Of a stretch of DNA of 64,000 nt, positions 53,112 through 61,960 are shown piece by piece. The position numbers and the translations under genes were made by a program. This stretch comes from Polaribacter aestuariivivens. Lineage in GTDB: Bacteria > Bacteroidota > Bacteroidia > Flavobacteriales > Flavobacteriaceae. The stretch spans positions 721-64,720 of the forward strand of contig NZ_VANR01000008.1 in assembly GCF_005885675.1 (NCBI RefSeq). Direction: 5' to 3'. The notes under the pieces are model-generated. The model worked only from the letters and a program-made list of their open reading frames with translations. It ran no database searches and had not been told where the DNA came from. How positions within the stretch are numbered: the first letter of the stretch is position 1; every line of letters starts with the position of its first letter.

Positions 53112-53119
53112 TAGATTTG
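53112..53119 (+). promoter_or_regulatory. -7 box TAGATTTG of the SAM hydrolase (DUF62) gene
   Basis: A match to TAnnTTTG 50 bp before the ATG at 53170, in the divergent gap with phoH. Confidence 0.45.
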
Positions 53120-53169
53120 CTTTAATTAGTTAACAACTTTTACACATTTAATTAACAGTTAAAATTTCT

Positions 53170-54030
53170 ATGGCATTTATAACGCTTACTACAGATTTCG
53201 GAACTAAAGATCACTTTGTAGGTGCTGTAAAAGGAGCAATATATTCAGAATTAGAAGATGCAAAAATTGTTGACATAACGCACGAAATATCACCATTTAA
53301 CATTACAGAAACTGCTTATATTTTAAAAAATTCTTACAAAAGTTTTCCTAAAGGAACCATACATATTATTGGTGTAGATTCTGAACTAAGTGAAGAAAAT
53401 AAACATATTGCTTTAGAATTAGACAATCATTTTTTTGTTTGTCCAGATAATGGATTAATTTCCATGATTGCCTCAGAAATTAAACCTACAAAAATTGTAG
53501 AAATTAATATTCATGATAGAATTGAAAGCAGTTTTCCAGTTTTAGATGTTTTTGTACAAGTAGCTTGTTTTATAGCCAGAGGAGGAAATTTAACAGTTAT
53601 TGGTAAAGAAATTAAAGCGTTTAAAAAGATAATTGAAATTCAACCTAAAGTAAATCAACTTGAAAATCAAATTATTGGAGGTGTTGTTTATATTGATAAT
53701 TATGGCAATGTAATAACTAACATTAATGAAAAAATGTTTCAAGAAGTTGGAAAAGGTAGAGACTTTGTTATAAGTGCTAAAAAACACACATTTACCAAAA
53801 TATTCTCAAAATACAACGAAGTTGCAACTAATAAAGCATATAATAACCAACAATATGAAGGACACAAGTTGGCGCTTTTTAACTCTGCAAAGTTTTTAGA
53901 AATTGCTATTTACAGAAGTAATTTAGATACTGTTGGTGGTGCAAACTCATTACTGGGCTTGGAGTATAGAGATACTATTACAATTGATTTTATAAATGAG
54001 TCTAAAAAAGACTTTACCATTTTAACCTAA
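53170..54030 (+). CDS. S-adenosyl-L-methionine hydrolase (adenosine-forming), DUF62/SAM hydroxide adenosyltransferase
   Basis: 286 residues. LTTDFGTKDHFVGA (~7-20, with the conserved Asp), THEISPFNITETAYIL (~37-52) and VDSELS, plus NYGNVITNI further on, are the hallmarks of the family that splits SAM into adenosine and methionine, related to fluorinases and chlorinases. Those halogenases need an extra loop that I do not see, so hydrolase is the better call. It is followed at 3 bp by the ABM gene. Confidence 0.88.
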   Translation: MAFITLTTDFGTKDHFVGAVKGAIYSELEDAKIVDITHEISPFNITETAYILKNSYKSFPKGTIHIIGVDSELSEENKHIALELDNHFFVCPDNGLISMIASEIKPTKIVEINIHDRIESSFPVLDVFVQVACFIARGGNLTVIGKEIKAFKKIIEIQPKVNQLENQIIGGVVYIDNYGNVITNINEKMFQEVGKGRDFVISAKKHTFTKIFSKYNEVATNKAYNNQQYEGHKLALFNSAKFLEIAIYRSNLDTVGGANSLLGLEYRDTITIDFINESKKDFTILT

Positions 54031-54033
54031 AAT

Positions 54034-54330
54034 ATGTTTGTACGGATTGTAAAAATGAGTTTTCACTCAAAAAATATTGAACGTTTTACAACGATATTTG
54101 AGGAAAAGAAAAAATTTATTAGAAACTCTGCTGGTTGTAAACTTTTAGAATTGTATCAAGATAAAACAAATCCTGAAATATTTTTTACTTATTCTTATTG
54201 GGAAAATGAAAAGGATTTAGAAAACTACAGAAATTCAGATCTATTTAAAAACGTTTGGAAAGAAACCAAAGTTTTATTTAATGCAAAGCCTGAAGCTTGG
54301 AGTGTAAATAAAAAGATTAGTATGCAATAA
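54034..54330 (+). CDS. Antibiotic biosynthesis monooxygenase (ABM) domain protein
   Basis: 98 residues, one ABM dimeric alpha/beta-barrel: VRIVKMSFHSKNIERFTTIF at the start, NSAGCKLLELYQD and FFTYSYWENEKDLENYRNSD. It is related to LsrG/YgiN and small haem-degrading proteins; the substrate is unknown. It starts 3 bp after the SAM hydrolase gene. Confidence 0.82.
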   Translation: MFVRIVKMSFHSKNIERFTTIFEEKKKFIRNSAGCKLLELYQDKTNPEIFFTYSYWENEKDLENYRNSDLFKNVWKETKVLFNAKPEAWSVNKKISMQ

Positions 54331-54464
54331 ACGCATTATTCACTGGTAATATGCTGTTGCAATTTTATCAAAATAATTTCATTTTTTATATTGATAACAA
54401 ATTTTAATTAGTAAAAATAAAGATTAACTTATCAACGTACAATTTCAGTTGTATAAAATGTATA

Positions 54465-54989
54465 ATGAAATTCAACTTTAAGACTTTTCCAACATTAAAA
54501 ACAGAAAGACTTTTAATTCGTCAGGCTAGTTTTAATGACATTAAAGTTGTTTTTGACTTACGCTCTTGTGAAGAAACAAATAAGTTTGTTGCTACTAAAA
54601 AAGTTCAAAATTTTGATGAAGCGAAAGATTTTATAGTAATTTGCGACAAACTTTATAAAGAAGAAAATCGTATTTTTTGGTTGATTCAATATAAAAATAA
54701 AGTTATTGGAAGCATTGTTTTACATAGAATTTCCTTAAAAGATAACTATGCTGAAATTGGTTACAAACTAAAACCAGTTTTTCATCAAAAAGGTTTTATG
54801 AGTGAGGCCTTAAAAGAGGTGTTAAAATTCGCATTTCAAAAAATGAATTTAAAAATAATTGAAGCGTTTACACATAAAAATAACATTGCTTCAATTGCGT
54901 TGTTAGAAAAATATAATTTCATATTTCAACCTGAAAGAACAGACTTAGGGTTTGAACATAATCAAATTTTTAAATTAGTAGAAAATTAA
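54465..54989 (+). CDS. GNAT family N-acetyltransferase (RimJ/RimL-like)
   Basis: 174 residues. FPTLKTERLLIRQASFNDIK (~7-26) and the acetyl-CoA loop YKLKPVFHQKGFMSEALKEV (~102-121, Q/R-x-x-G-x-G/A-like pattern with KGFMSEA) match the RimJ/RimL branch that acetylates ribosomal protein termini or small amines. The next gene starts 4 bp after its stop. Confidence 0.85.
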   Translation: MKFNFKTFPTLKTERLLIRQASFNDIKVVFDLRSCEETNKFVATKKVQNFDEAKDFIVICDKLYKEENRIFWLIQYKNKVIGSIVLHRISLKDNYAEIGYKLKPVFHQKGFMSEALKEVLKFAFQKMNLKIIEAFTHKNNIASIALLEKYNFIFQPERTDLGFEHNQIFKLVEN

Positions 54990-54993
54990 CAGA

Positions 54994-55902
54994 ATGATTT
55001 TTAAACTTAAAAAACGTTGTTTTAGTATAGCTTTACTTTTCTACTCTATTATTGGGTTTTCTCAAAATACATCTTTTCTAAAAAAATCTGACACTTTACA
55101 TAAACAAAGAAGAAATGCAGTAATTATTACCGAAAGTGTTTTAGCTGGAGGAAGCTTACTTGCTTTAAACGAACTTTGGTATAAAAATCATGAACGTTCT
55201 AATTTTCATTTTATAAATGATAATGCAGAATGGAAACAAATGGATAAAGTTGGACACTTTATGACATCATATTATGTGGGTAAAGTTGGTATGGAAGTTT
55301 TGGATTGGGCTGGAGTTTCTAAAAAAAATCAACTTATTTATGGTGCCACTTTTGGGTTCACTTTTTTAACAGCTGTTGAAGTTTTAGATGGTTTTTCTAA
55401 AAAATGGGGCGCTTCTTATGGTGATATTTTAGCAAATGCTGCTGGTACTGGTTTTTTAATTGGACAAGAATTATTGTGGAATGAACAACGAATTACCGTT
55501 AAATATTCTTTCCATCAAACTGAATTCGCTAAACAACGCCCCAATACTTTAGGAGAAAATTATTTACAACAAGCCTTAAAAGATTATAATGGACAAACTT
55601 ATTGGCTTTCTACCAACATTTGGTCTTTTAATAAGAAAAGTAACTTTCCTAAATGGTTAAATGTGGCTTTTGGTTATGGTGCAGATGGCATGTTGTATGG
55701 AGAAACAAAACCTTCAAACCCTTTTCCACAAGACCCTTACAGACAATTTTACTTGAGTTTAGACGTAGATTTTACAAAAATCGACACAAAATCAAAATTT
55801 TTAAAATCTTTATTTTCTGTTGTGAATTTCATAAAAATTCCTTCGCCAACTCTTGAAATAAATACAAAAGGTCAAGTAAAATTTCATTATCTGTATTTTT
55901 AG
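54994..55902 (+). CDS. DUF2279 family membrane protein (YfiM-like)
   Basis: 302 residues with a signal-like N-terminus (cut near GFS-Q) and the family motif MDKVGHFMTSYYVGKVG (~84-100), followed by FLTAVEVLDGFSKKWGASYG and GDILANAAGTGFLIGQ. The family is predicted to sit in the outer or inner membrane; function unknown. It lies 4 bp after the GNAT gene. Confidence 0.82.
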   Translation: MIFKLKKRCFSIALLFYSIIGFSQNTSFLKKSDTLHKQRRNAVIITESVLAGGSLLALNELWYKNHERSNFHFINDNAEWKQMDKVGHFMTSYYVGKVGMEVLDWAGVSKKNQLIYGATFGFTFLTAVEVLDGFSKKWGASYGDILANAAGTGFLIGQELLWNEQRITVKYSFHQTEFAKQRPNTLGENYLQQALKDYNGQTYWLSTNIWSFNKKSNFPKWLNVAFGYGADGMLYGETKPSNPFPQDPYRQFYLSLDVDFTKIDTKSKFLKSLFSVVNFIKIPSPTLEINTKGQVKFHYLYF

Positions 55903-55927
55903 TAAAATTTAACATATTGATAATCAA

Positions 55928-55954
55928 TTGATTTAAAATTACGTTGTAAATTTG
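55928..55954 (+). promoter_or_regulatory. Promoter (TTG-N16-TAAATTTG) overlapping the apparent start of the lysozyme-like gene
   Basis: TTG at 55928-55930 and TAAATTTG at 55947-55954 followed by GCACCCGC, a downstream sequence I associate with flavobacterial transcription starts. The only canonical start codon of the next frame, TTG at 55952-55954, is part of the -7 box. Confidence 0.5.
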
Positions 55955-56575
55955 CACCCGCAAAACAGAAAGATATATTTTATCAAAAATAAAATACTTT
56001 TATTCAGTGTAGTTTTACTTTTTATCAATGCAACACCTATTGATAAAAACGTTTCAAAATCTGAAACAACTGGAATAACATTATTAAAGTTTCCAAAAAC
56101 TATCGGAAACGAAATTTTTTATTTAAAAAGAGACTTTGTCGCTTTTAAAGAAGCTGTTGCTTTTAAAGAATCTCAAGGTAAATATGCAACTGTAAATACT
56201 TTAGGCTATTTAGGAAAATATCAATTCGGAAGAACTACACTTCACCGTTTTAACATTTATAATACTGAAGAGTTTTTAGCAAATCCAGAATTGCAAGAAA
56301 AAGCGTTTGTTGCTTTATGTAAAGTTAATAAGTGGATTTTAAGAAAAGACATTAAACGTTCTGTTGGTAAAACAATGAATGGTATTAAAATTACGGAATC
56401 AGGAATTTTGGCTGCAGCCCATTTAAGTGGTGCAGGAAACGTGAAAAAATTCTTGAGAAGTAATGGTACTGAACGCTTTTCTGATGCTTATGGGGCTAGT
56501 ATTCAATCTTATTTAAAAAAGTTTGCCAATTACAATGTTTCTAACATTGAGGCTGATAAACACGCAAAGGTTTAA
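55952..56575 (+). CDS. Secreted lytic-transglycosylase/lysozyme-like protein (start uncertain)
   Basis: 207 residues in the open frame. After a hydrophobic segment (KILLFSVVLLFINATP, ~14-29) comes VAFKESQGKYATVNTLGYLG (~70-89) with the Glu of a lysozyme-type active site, GKYQFGRTTL and AAAHLSGAGNVKKFL (~150-164), the pattern of goose-lysozyme-like peptidoglycan hydrolases of Bacteroidota. The start is unclear: the only standard initiator before the signal segment is the TTG inside a promoter box, and no ATG or GTG is in frame before it. A rare start codon or a sequencing error are alternatives. Confidence 0.65.
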   Translation: MHPQNRKIYFIKNKILLFSVVLLFINATPIDKNVSKSETTGITLLKFPKTIGNEIFYLKRDFVAFKEAVAFKESQGKYATVNTLGYLGKYQFGRTTLHRFNIYNTEEFLANPELQEKAFVALCKVNKWILRKDIKRSVGKTMNGIKITESGILAAAHLSGAGNVKKFLRSNGTERFSDAYGASIQSYLKKFANYNVSNIEADKHAKV

Positions 56576-56595
56576 TTCTTATTTTTTATTCTCAT

Positions 56596-57300
56596 CTATT
56601 TTTGAATGATAAAAATAGCAGGTTTTTTGTGTAAATCTGGTGTTTGACGTTTCCAATTTTGGACAGACATTGTTTTGATAAACTCTGTTGGTAACGTAAT
56701 ATCTGCAGCAATGCACAAATTGGTAGTTGGTGATAAGGTTGTTTTTAAATCTGCAAACATTTTTTCGTTCCTGTATGGTGTTTCTATAAAAATTTGAGAT
56801 TGATTTTTATCTTTTGACAATTTTTCCAATTCTTTAATTGCCTTTTTTCTTTCGCCTTTGTCTATTGGTAAATACCCATTGAATGCAAAGTTTTGTCCAT
56901 TCATCCCTGAACTCATAATTGCCATTAAAATTGAACTTGGCCCAACTAAAGGCACTACTTGAATATTATTTTCATGCGCTAGTTTTACAATACTTGCACC
57001 TGGATCTGCTACTGCAGGAACTCCTGCTTCAGAAAGCAAACCTACATTTATACCTTCTTTACAAGCATTCAAATATTGCCTTGTTTCAATTTCTTCTGCA
57101 TACTTATCTAATAGCATAATTTGCAAATCAGGTTGAGATTTTTTTGGAGAAATTTTCTTTATAAATCTTCTAGCAGATTTTTCATTTTCAACAATATATA
57201 CATCAATTTGTTCTATTACTTTTTTAACTGATATTGGCATTACCTCTAAAGGTTCTGTGTCTCCTAAAGTTGTGGGTATTAAATAGAGTTTACCAGTCAT
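56596..57300 (-). CDS. SAM-dependent methyltransferase, RsmI-like (tetrapyrrole-methylase fold)
   Basis: 234 residues. GKLYLIPTTLGD at the start, LLSEAGVPAVADPGASIVKL (~90-109) and VPLVGPSSILMAIMSSGM (~116-133) are the SAM-binding loops of RsmI, which 2'-O-methylates C1402 of 16S rRNA. This shorter form without the C-terminal RsmI helix is common in Bacteroidota next to dnaA, so its exact target is uncertain. It lies 6 bp after the phosphatase gene. Confidence 0.85.
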   Translation of the reverse strand: MTGKLYLIPTTLGDTEPLEVMPISVKKVIEQIDVYIVENEKSARRFIKKISPKKSQPDLQIMLLDKYAEEIETRQYLNACKEGINVGLLSEAGVPAVADPGASIVKLAHENNIQVVPLVGPSSILMAIMSSGMNGQNFAFNGYLPIDKGERKKAIKELEKLSKDKNQSQIFIETPYRNEKMFADLKTTLSPTTNLCIAADITLPTEFIKTMSVQNWKRQTPDLHKKPAIFIIQK

Positions 57301-57306
57301 TTTATT

Positions 57307-57762
57307 TTATTTTTGAATGCGTTTTGCAATTATTTCACAAGCTTCATCTAACATTTTAAACACATTTTCAAACCCCTGATTTCCGCCATAATACGGATCT
57401 GGAACAGATAAGTTTTCTGTTGGATGTGATTCGTTTAAAATCATTTTTACTTTTTGCTCATCTTTTTTATTTCTTGCCAGTGAAATAATGTTCGTAAAAT
57501 TACTTGTATCCATTGCATATATGATGTCAAAAGTATCAAAATCTTTTACTGTGAATTTTCTTGCTTTTTGATTTGTAATGTCTATTCCGTATTTTTTAGC
57601 AACATTAATAGAGCGTTCGTCTGGTAAATTACCAACATGATACGCAGCTGTTCCTGCAGAATCTACCAAAATTTGATTTGAGTTTATTTTAGATTGCAAG
57701 ATACCTTCTGCTAATGGCGAGCGACAAATGTTCCCCAAGCAAACCATTAATACTTTTTTCAT
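57307..57762 (-). CDS. Low molecular weight protein-tyrosine phosphatase
   Basis: 151 residues. The catalytic P-loop CLGNICRS (C-x5-R, Cys8 and Arg14) is at the N-terminus, followed by SPLAEGIL, and the general acid Asp in SVPDPYYGG is near residue 121. It lies 16 bp downstream of dnaA in the same operon and is common in that position in flavobacteria. Confidence 0.92.
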   Translation of the reverse strand: MKKVLMVCLGNICRSPLAEGILQSKINSNQILVDSAGTAAYHVGNLPDERSINVAKKYGIDITNQKARKFTVKDFDTFDIIYAMDTSNFTNIISLARNKKDEQKVKMILNESHPTENLSVPDPYYGGNQGFENVFKMLDEACEIIAKRIQK

Positions 57763-57778
57763 AAAAAAGTGATTTTTT

Positions 57779-59206
57779 TTAGAAAGTTAACTTTTTAGTT
57801 AAATCGTCAACGTATTTTCTAAATTGCTTGTCTGTTTCAGAAAGATTATCAACAGTTTTACATGCATGTAAAACAGTTGCATGGTCTCTTTGCCCAATTT
57901 GGTTTCCAATACTTGCCAAAGAAGTTTTGGTTAATCTTTTGGCAAAAAACATAGCTAATTGTCTTGCTTGAACAATATGACGCTTTCTTGTTTTAGATTG
58001 TAAAGTGGCAACATCCATATCAAAATATTTTGATACTTCTTTCTGAATATAATCTATAGATACTTCCTTTTTAGTGTTTTTTACAAATTTGTCTACAATT
58101 TGTTTTGCCAATTCTAAAGAAAACTCTCTTCTGTTAAAAGAGGCTTGTGCAATCATCGAAATAATTACACCTTCTAATTCTCTAACATTAGATTTTATGT
58201 TTTTTGCAATATATTCTATGATATCTTCTGGCATTTCAACACCATCTCTATACAACTTATTTTGTAAGATAGAAATTCTTGTTTCGTAATCTGGTGCTTG
58301 TAATTCTGCTGATAAACCCCATTTAAAACGAGATAGTAAACGTTGTTCAATATCTTGCATATCTACAGGTGCTTTATCTGATGTTAAAATTACCTGCTTT
58401 CCATTTTGATGTAAATGGTTAAAAATATGAAAGAAAACATCTTGTGTACCTGCTTTTCCTGACAAGAACTGTACATCATCAATAATTAGTACATCTATCA
58501 TTTGATAGAAATGAATAAAATCGTTTCTAGTATTTGATTTTACTGAATCTATAAATTGTTGTGTAAATTTTTCTGACGAAATGTATAAAACGGTTTTGTC
58601 TGGATATTTATCTTTAATATCTACACCTATTGCGTGTGCCAAATGTGTTTTTCCTAAACCTACTCCACCATAAATTAATAATGGATTAAAAGAGGTTCCT
58701 CCTGGTTTATTAGCCACTGCCATACCTGCAGAACGAGCTAATCTGTTAGAATCACCTTCAATAAAATTTACAAAATTGTAATTAGGGTTTAGTTGAGATT
58801 CTATTTTTACTTTTTGTAAACCTGGAATAATAAAAGGGTTTCTCAATTCTCTTTTATCTGATTCTAAAGGAACTGTAACTTTTTGAGGCTTTAAAGGATC
58901 TCTATTAGAACTTGGTATTTTAACTATTTGCGGTCTGTTACTGCTATAGTTATTTTCCATTTTTACATCGTAAATTAATTTTGCATCGTTACCTAGTTGT
59001 CTTACTAATGCAACACGTAATAATTTGATGTAATGTTCTTCTAACCACTCATAAAAAAATTTACTTGGAACTTGTATGGTTAATGCTTCTCCTGATAATT
59101 TTACTGGTTTTATAGGTTCAAACCATGTTTTGTACGCTTGTGGTTTAATATTATCTTTTATAAAAGATAAACATTCGTTCCAAACAGAGTCAGCATTTAA
59201 AGTCAT
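57779..59206 (-). CDS. dnaA: Chromosomal replication initiator protein DnaA
   Basis: 475 residues. Domain I (WNECLSFIKDNIKPQAYKTW) is at the N-terminus; the AAA+ domain has Walker A YGGVGLGKTHLAHAIG (~175-190) and Walker B VLIIDDVQFLSG (~238-249); domain IV has the DNA-binding signature GQRDHATVLHACKTV (~438-452). The gene begins a three-gene operon with the phosphatase and methylase genes. One TTWTNCACA-type DnaA box lies 81 bp upstream. Confidence 0.97.
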   Translation of the reverse strand: MTLNADSVWNECLSFIKDNIKPQAYKTWFEPIKPVKLSGEALTIQVPSKFFYEWLEEHYIKLLRVALVRQLGNDAKLIYDVKMENNYSSNRPQIVKIPSSNRDPLKPQKVTVPLESDKRELRNPFIIPGLQKVKIESQLNPNYNFVNFIEGDSNRLARSAGMAVANKPGGTSFNPLLIYGGVGLGKTHLAHAIGVDIKDKYPDKTVLYISSEKFTQQFIDSVKSNTRNDFIHFYQMIDVLIIDDVQFLSGKAGTQDVFFHIFNHLHQNGKQVILTSDKAPVDMQDIEQRLLSRFKWGLSAELQAPDYETRISILQNKLYRDGVEMPEDIIEYIAKNIKSNVRELEGVIISMIAQASFNRREFSLELAKQIVDKFVKNTKKEVSIDYIQKEVSKYFDMDVATLQSKTRKRHIVQARQLAMFFAKRLTKTSLASIGNQIGQRDHATVLHACKTVDNLSETDKQFRKYVDDLTKKLTF

Positions 59207-59286
59207 TCTAGTTTAAATAGATTTTTTTATTAATATTTTATGTTTTTAGGGTAGAATTTTTCCCCTTTTCAAAAGCAATACAAAAG

Positions 59287-59295
59287 TGTGAATAA
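59287..59295 (-). promoter_or_regulatory. Single DnaA-box-like site upstream of dnaA
   Basis: TTATTCACA on the minus strand fits TTWTNCACA. Only one such box was seen here, so it may serve autoregulation and is not evidence of an origin. Confidence 0.3.
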
Positions 59296-59378
59296 ATTTT
59301 AGTATAAAAAAATCAATTTGCTATTGATTATTAATTATTTTTTACGTAAAATGCTAAAATAAATTCTGTCTATTATTA

Positions 59379-59777
59379 ATGAAAAAATCATCAACAAAAA
59401 CAAGGGTTAGATATTCTGAAACTGATCAAATGGGCGTTGTTTACCATGGTAATTACGCTCAATTTTTTGAAATGGGCAGAACAGAATGGCTACGTTCTTT
59501 GGGGGTTACCTACAAAGATATGGAATTAAGCGGAATAATGTTACCCGTAATTTCTTTAAAATGTAATTTTATAAAATCGGCTTTGTATGATGATGTTTTA
59601 ACTATTACAACTTTCCTTAAAAAGAAACCAATGGTTAAAATTGAATTTGATTATGAAATTAAAAACCAAAATGAAGAATTAGTTTGTACAGGTAATTCAG
59701 TTTTAGCATTTATGAATTCTAAGAGTATGAAACCCACAAAATGTCCAGATTATTTATTAAAAAGTTTAGATTTTTAG
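59379..59777 (+). CDS. Acyl-CoA thioesterase, YbgC/FadM family (hotdog fold)
   Basis: 132 residues. VRYSETDQMGVVYHGNYAQFFEMGR... begins at ~residue 10; the catalytic Asp is in ETDQMG and VVYHGNY is the next family signature. It is a 4-hydroxybenzoyl-CoA thioesterase-like enzyme; the acyl group is unknown. It is convergent with the gene at 59780, with 2 bp between their stops. Confidence 0.9.
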   Translation: MKKSSTKTRVRYSETDQMGVVYHGNYAQFFEMGRTEWLRSLGVTYKDMELSGIMLPVISLKCNFIKSALYDDVLTITTFLKKKPMVKIEFDYEIKNQNEELVCTGNSVLAFMNSKSMKPTKCPDYLLKSLDF

Positions 59778-59779
59778 AG

Positions 59780-60478
59780 TTAATCACAATTTTTTAAAAC
59801 ATTTTCTCTGTATTTATATAAATCTAATAATAAATTTTGCTTTATTATTAAATTTCTCATTTGTTTTGCTAATTTATTTCTAAAAACTATATTTTCAAAA
59901 AAGTTTTCATTTACAAAAGTTTCTCGCCAATTATAATTTAATTTATTTACTTCTTCTTGTAGCTCGTAAAGTCCTTCAAAATCTATCAAACATCTAAAAT
60001 TAGTAATTGACAAATAATTTGTTTGCTTGTAAGATTGCCATGTTACGTTAGACAAACCTTTGAACAATAATGGAGAGTCTAAATGAAAATCAAAAGTTCC
60101 GTTTATTTGATAAAAATTAGCTGATTTTTCTTGAATATTTTCAATAGAAATGATGTTTTTTGAACTCTCTTTAAAAATTTTAATAGAATCTTTATGTACC
60201 AAAATTTCACCATCTTCATTTAACTTCGAAAATAAATACATCAAAGGATCAAATTTACTTTTTAAAGCACTATTATAAGACGTTAAAATTTCCTCGTTTT
60301 CAGAAACCTCTTTTAAAACTTGCTCTAATGCTTTTTCTTTAGCTTCAATAAGTTTTTTATTTTCATAATAACTATTTAAATATAACCCTAATAAAACACC
60401 CAACATTGTAGATGTTAATGTTATTAACCAATTACTACTTAAAACTTTTTTTGATAAAGGATTTTTTATTTTACCCAT
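59780..60478 (-). CDS. Single-pass membrane protein of unknown function
   Basis: 232 residues: one membrane segment (~17-35, SNWLITLTSTMLGVLLGLYL) and then a long Glu/Lys/Asn-rich, mostly helical part. It resembles in layout the DUF6090-type flavobacterial anchored proteins, but I cannot confirm that family. It lies 10 bp after the YigZ gene and is the last gene of the ribD operon. Confidence 0.6.
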   Translation of the reverse strand: MGKIKNPLSKKVLSSNWLITLTSTMLGVLLGLYLNSYYENKKLIEAKEKALEQVLKEVSENEEILTSYNSALKSKFDPLMYLFSKLNEDGEILVHKDSIKIFKESSKNIISIENIQEKSANFYQINGTFDFHLDSPLLFKGLSNVTWQSYKQTNYLSITNFRCLIDFEGLYELQEEVNKLNYNWRETFVNENFFENIVFRNKLAKQMRNLIIKQNLLLDLYKYRENVLKNCD

Positions 60479-60488
60479 TTTTTCTAAG

Positions 60489-61097
60489 TTATTTTATTGC
60501 TTTTATTTTTACTTTGTATAAATTATCAAACATATTAAAAACTTCTTCTGCATCGTTTTTTCTAACAGCAATAACATACTCACAATCCATTTCTAATTTT
60601 TGCTTGACAATTTCAATATTTTTTTCTTTAACAACTCTTTGTACTGCACTCATTAAATCATAATTAAATTTTAACGAAAAATGAATGTTGATTGTTTTTT
60701 CTATAATTTGAGATGCCTCCAAAGTAATTTTTGCTGAAGTTTTATAGGCAGAAATTAAACCTCCAACACCTAATTTTGTTCCACCAAAATAACGCACAGA
60801 AACTATTAAAATATTGGTTACTTCAAAAGATTGAATTTGTCCGTAAATTGGCATTCCTGCAGAATTGTTAGGTTCACCATCATCATTAGCTCTATACTGA
60901 AAATCTTCTACTCCAATTTGATAAGCATAACAAAAATGACGCGCTGTATGATGTTTTTTTCTTAATTCTTCTAAACATTCTTTTACATCATCTTCCGAAA
61001 AAACAGGAAATGCATATCCAAAAAACTTACTGCCTTTTTCTTTAAATAAAGTTTCCTTTGAAGGCTTATCAATAGTTTTATAAATATCTTTTTCCAT
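60489..61097 (-). CDS. YigZ/IMPACT family protein
   Basis: 202 residues. FKEKGSKFFGYAFPV at the start, HHTARHFCYAYQIG, RANDDGEPNNSAGMPIYGQI (~70-89) and VRYFGGTKLGVGGLISAY (~101-118) are diagnostic of the UPF0029/IMPACT family, related to ribosomal S5 folds and implicated in translation control. It starts 1 bp after the EamA gene. Confidence 0.92.
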   Translation of the reverse strand: MEKDIYKTIDKPSKETLFKEKGSKFFGYAFPVFSEDDVKECLEELRKKHHTARHFCYAYQIGVEDFQYRANDDGEPNNSAGMPIYGQIQSFEVTNILIVSVRYFGGTKLGVGGLISAYKTSAKITLEASQIIEKTINIHFSLKFNYDLMSAVQRVVKEKNIEIVKQKLEMDCEYVIAVRKNDAEEVFNMFDNLYKVKIKAIK

Positions 61098-61098
61098 A

Positions 61099-61959
61099 TT
61101 ATGCTATTGTAACCAAAATGATTCCTAAAATTGCCAAAAAAACTCCAATTTTATTTTTTGTACTAAATTTTTCTTTAAACAACAATAAGCCAACTAACGT
61201 TGAAACGATTACAATTGCTACGTTATTAATCGTAAATAAAGTAGAACTTTCAAACCTATTATTTTGTAAAGCTTTTATTAAAAAAATGATAGAAAAATAA
61301 TTTGGAACTCCTAAAACAATACCTGCTATAATGTTTTTAACACCAAAAAAAGTTCTTTTTTTTAAAGTTTTAAATACCAAAATCACGATTCCAAAAATAG
61401 CTGCAATACCAAACAAACTTCCAGAAAAAATAGAAATATCTTCTTCTGCAACATGAGTAACTTGTATATATTTTAAAATGGTATCTATTGCTCCAGAACC
61501 TAAAAAAAGTAATATTGGAAACAGTAAAGTGCCGTTTTTATTTGATTTTTCTGCTTTAACAGATGATAAATAAACAGCAATTAATGCAATAATAATACCT
61601 GTTATTTTTAAAAAGGTTACAGATTCGTTATATAAAATAATTCCAAAAAAAACAGGAATTACCACAGACATTTTTCCTGCAATAGAGGTTACAGATACAC
61701 CATTTTTTTGAGCAGTCATAGCCATTATAAAAAAGATAGCTATAAACAACGCTCCTAAAACCAACGAACCTGGAAACCATGGTTCTAAGTAAATTTCACT
61801 AATAGGTATTTTTCTATCTGCTAATAAAAAGCCCATTGAAAAAGCCACGATATAATTGACTACAATAGCTTTTAAAACATCTATTTTATAAATACCAAAA
61901 TATTTAAAAATAACAAATAAACCTGTGGAAAAAAGAACACTTAAAAATAAAAATATCAA
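61099..61959 (-). CDS. EamA/DMT family transporter
   Basis: 286 residues with ten membrane segments in two five-helix halves; the first half contains GVSVTSIAGKMSVVIPVFFG and the second VAIVIVSTLVGLLLFKEKFS, both typical of EamA domains. The substrate (metabolite or drug export) is unknown. It has 1 bp to each neighbour, so it is translationally linked. Confidence 0.85.
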   Translation of the reverse strand: MIFLFLSVLFSTGLFVIFKYFGIYKIDVLKAIVVNYIVAFSMGFLLADRKIPISEIYLEPWFPGSLVLGALFIAIFFIMAMTAQKNGVSVTSIAGKMSVVIPVFFGIILYNESVTFLKITGIIIALIAVYLSSVKAEKSNKNGTLLFPILLFLGSGAIDTILKYIQVTHVAEEDISIFSGSLFGIAAIFGIVILVFKTLKKRTFFGVKNIIAGIVLGVPNYFSIIFLIKALQNNRFESSTLFTINNVAIVIVSTLVGLLLFKEKFSTKNKIGVFLAILGIILVTIA

Positions 61960-61960
61960 A

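Noticed and set aside
53170..54030. SAM-dependent halogenase (fluorinase/chlorinase)
   Set aside because: The sequence fits the far commoner SAM hydrolase branch; no halogenase-specific loop was recognised.
59207..59378. Replication origin next to dnaA
   Set aside because: Only one relaxed DnaA-box match was seen, with no cluster or unwinding element.
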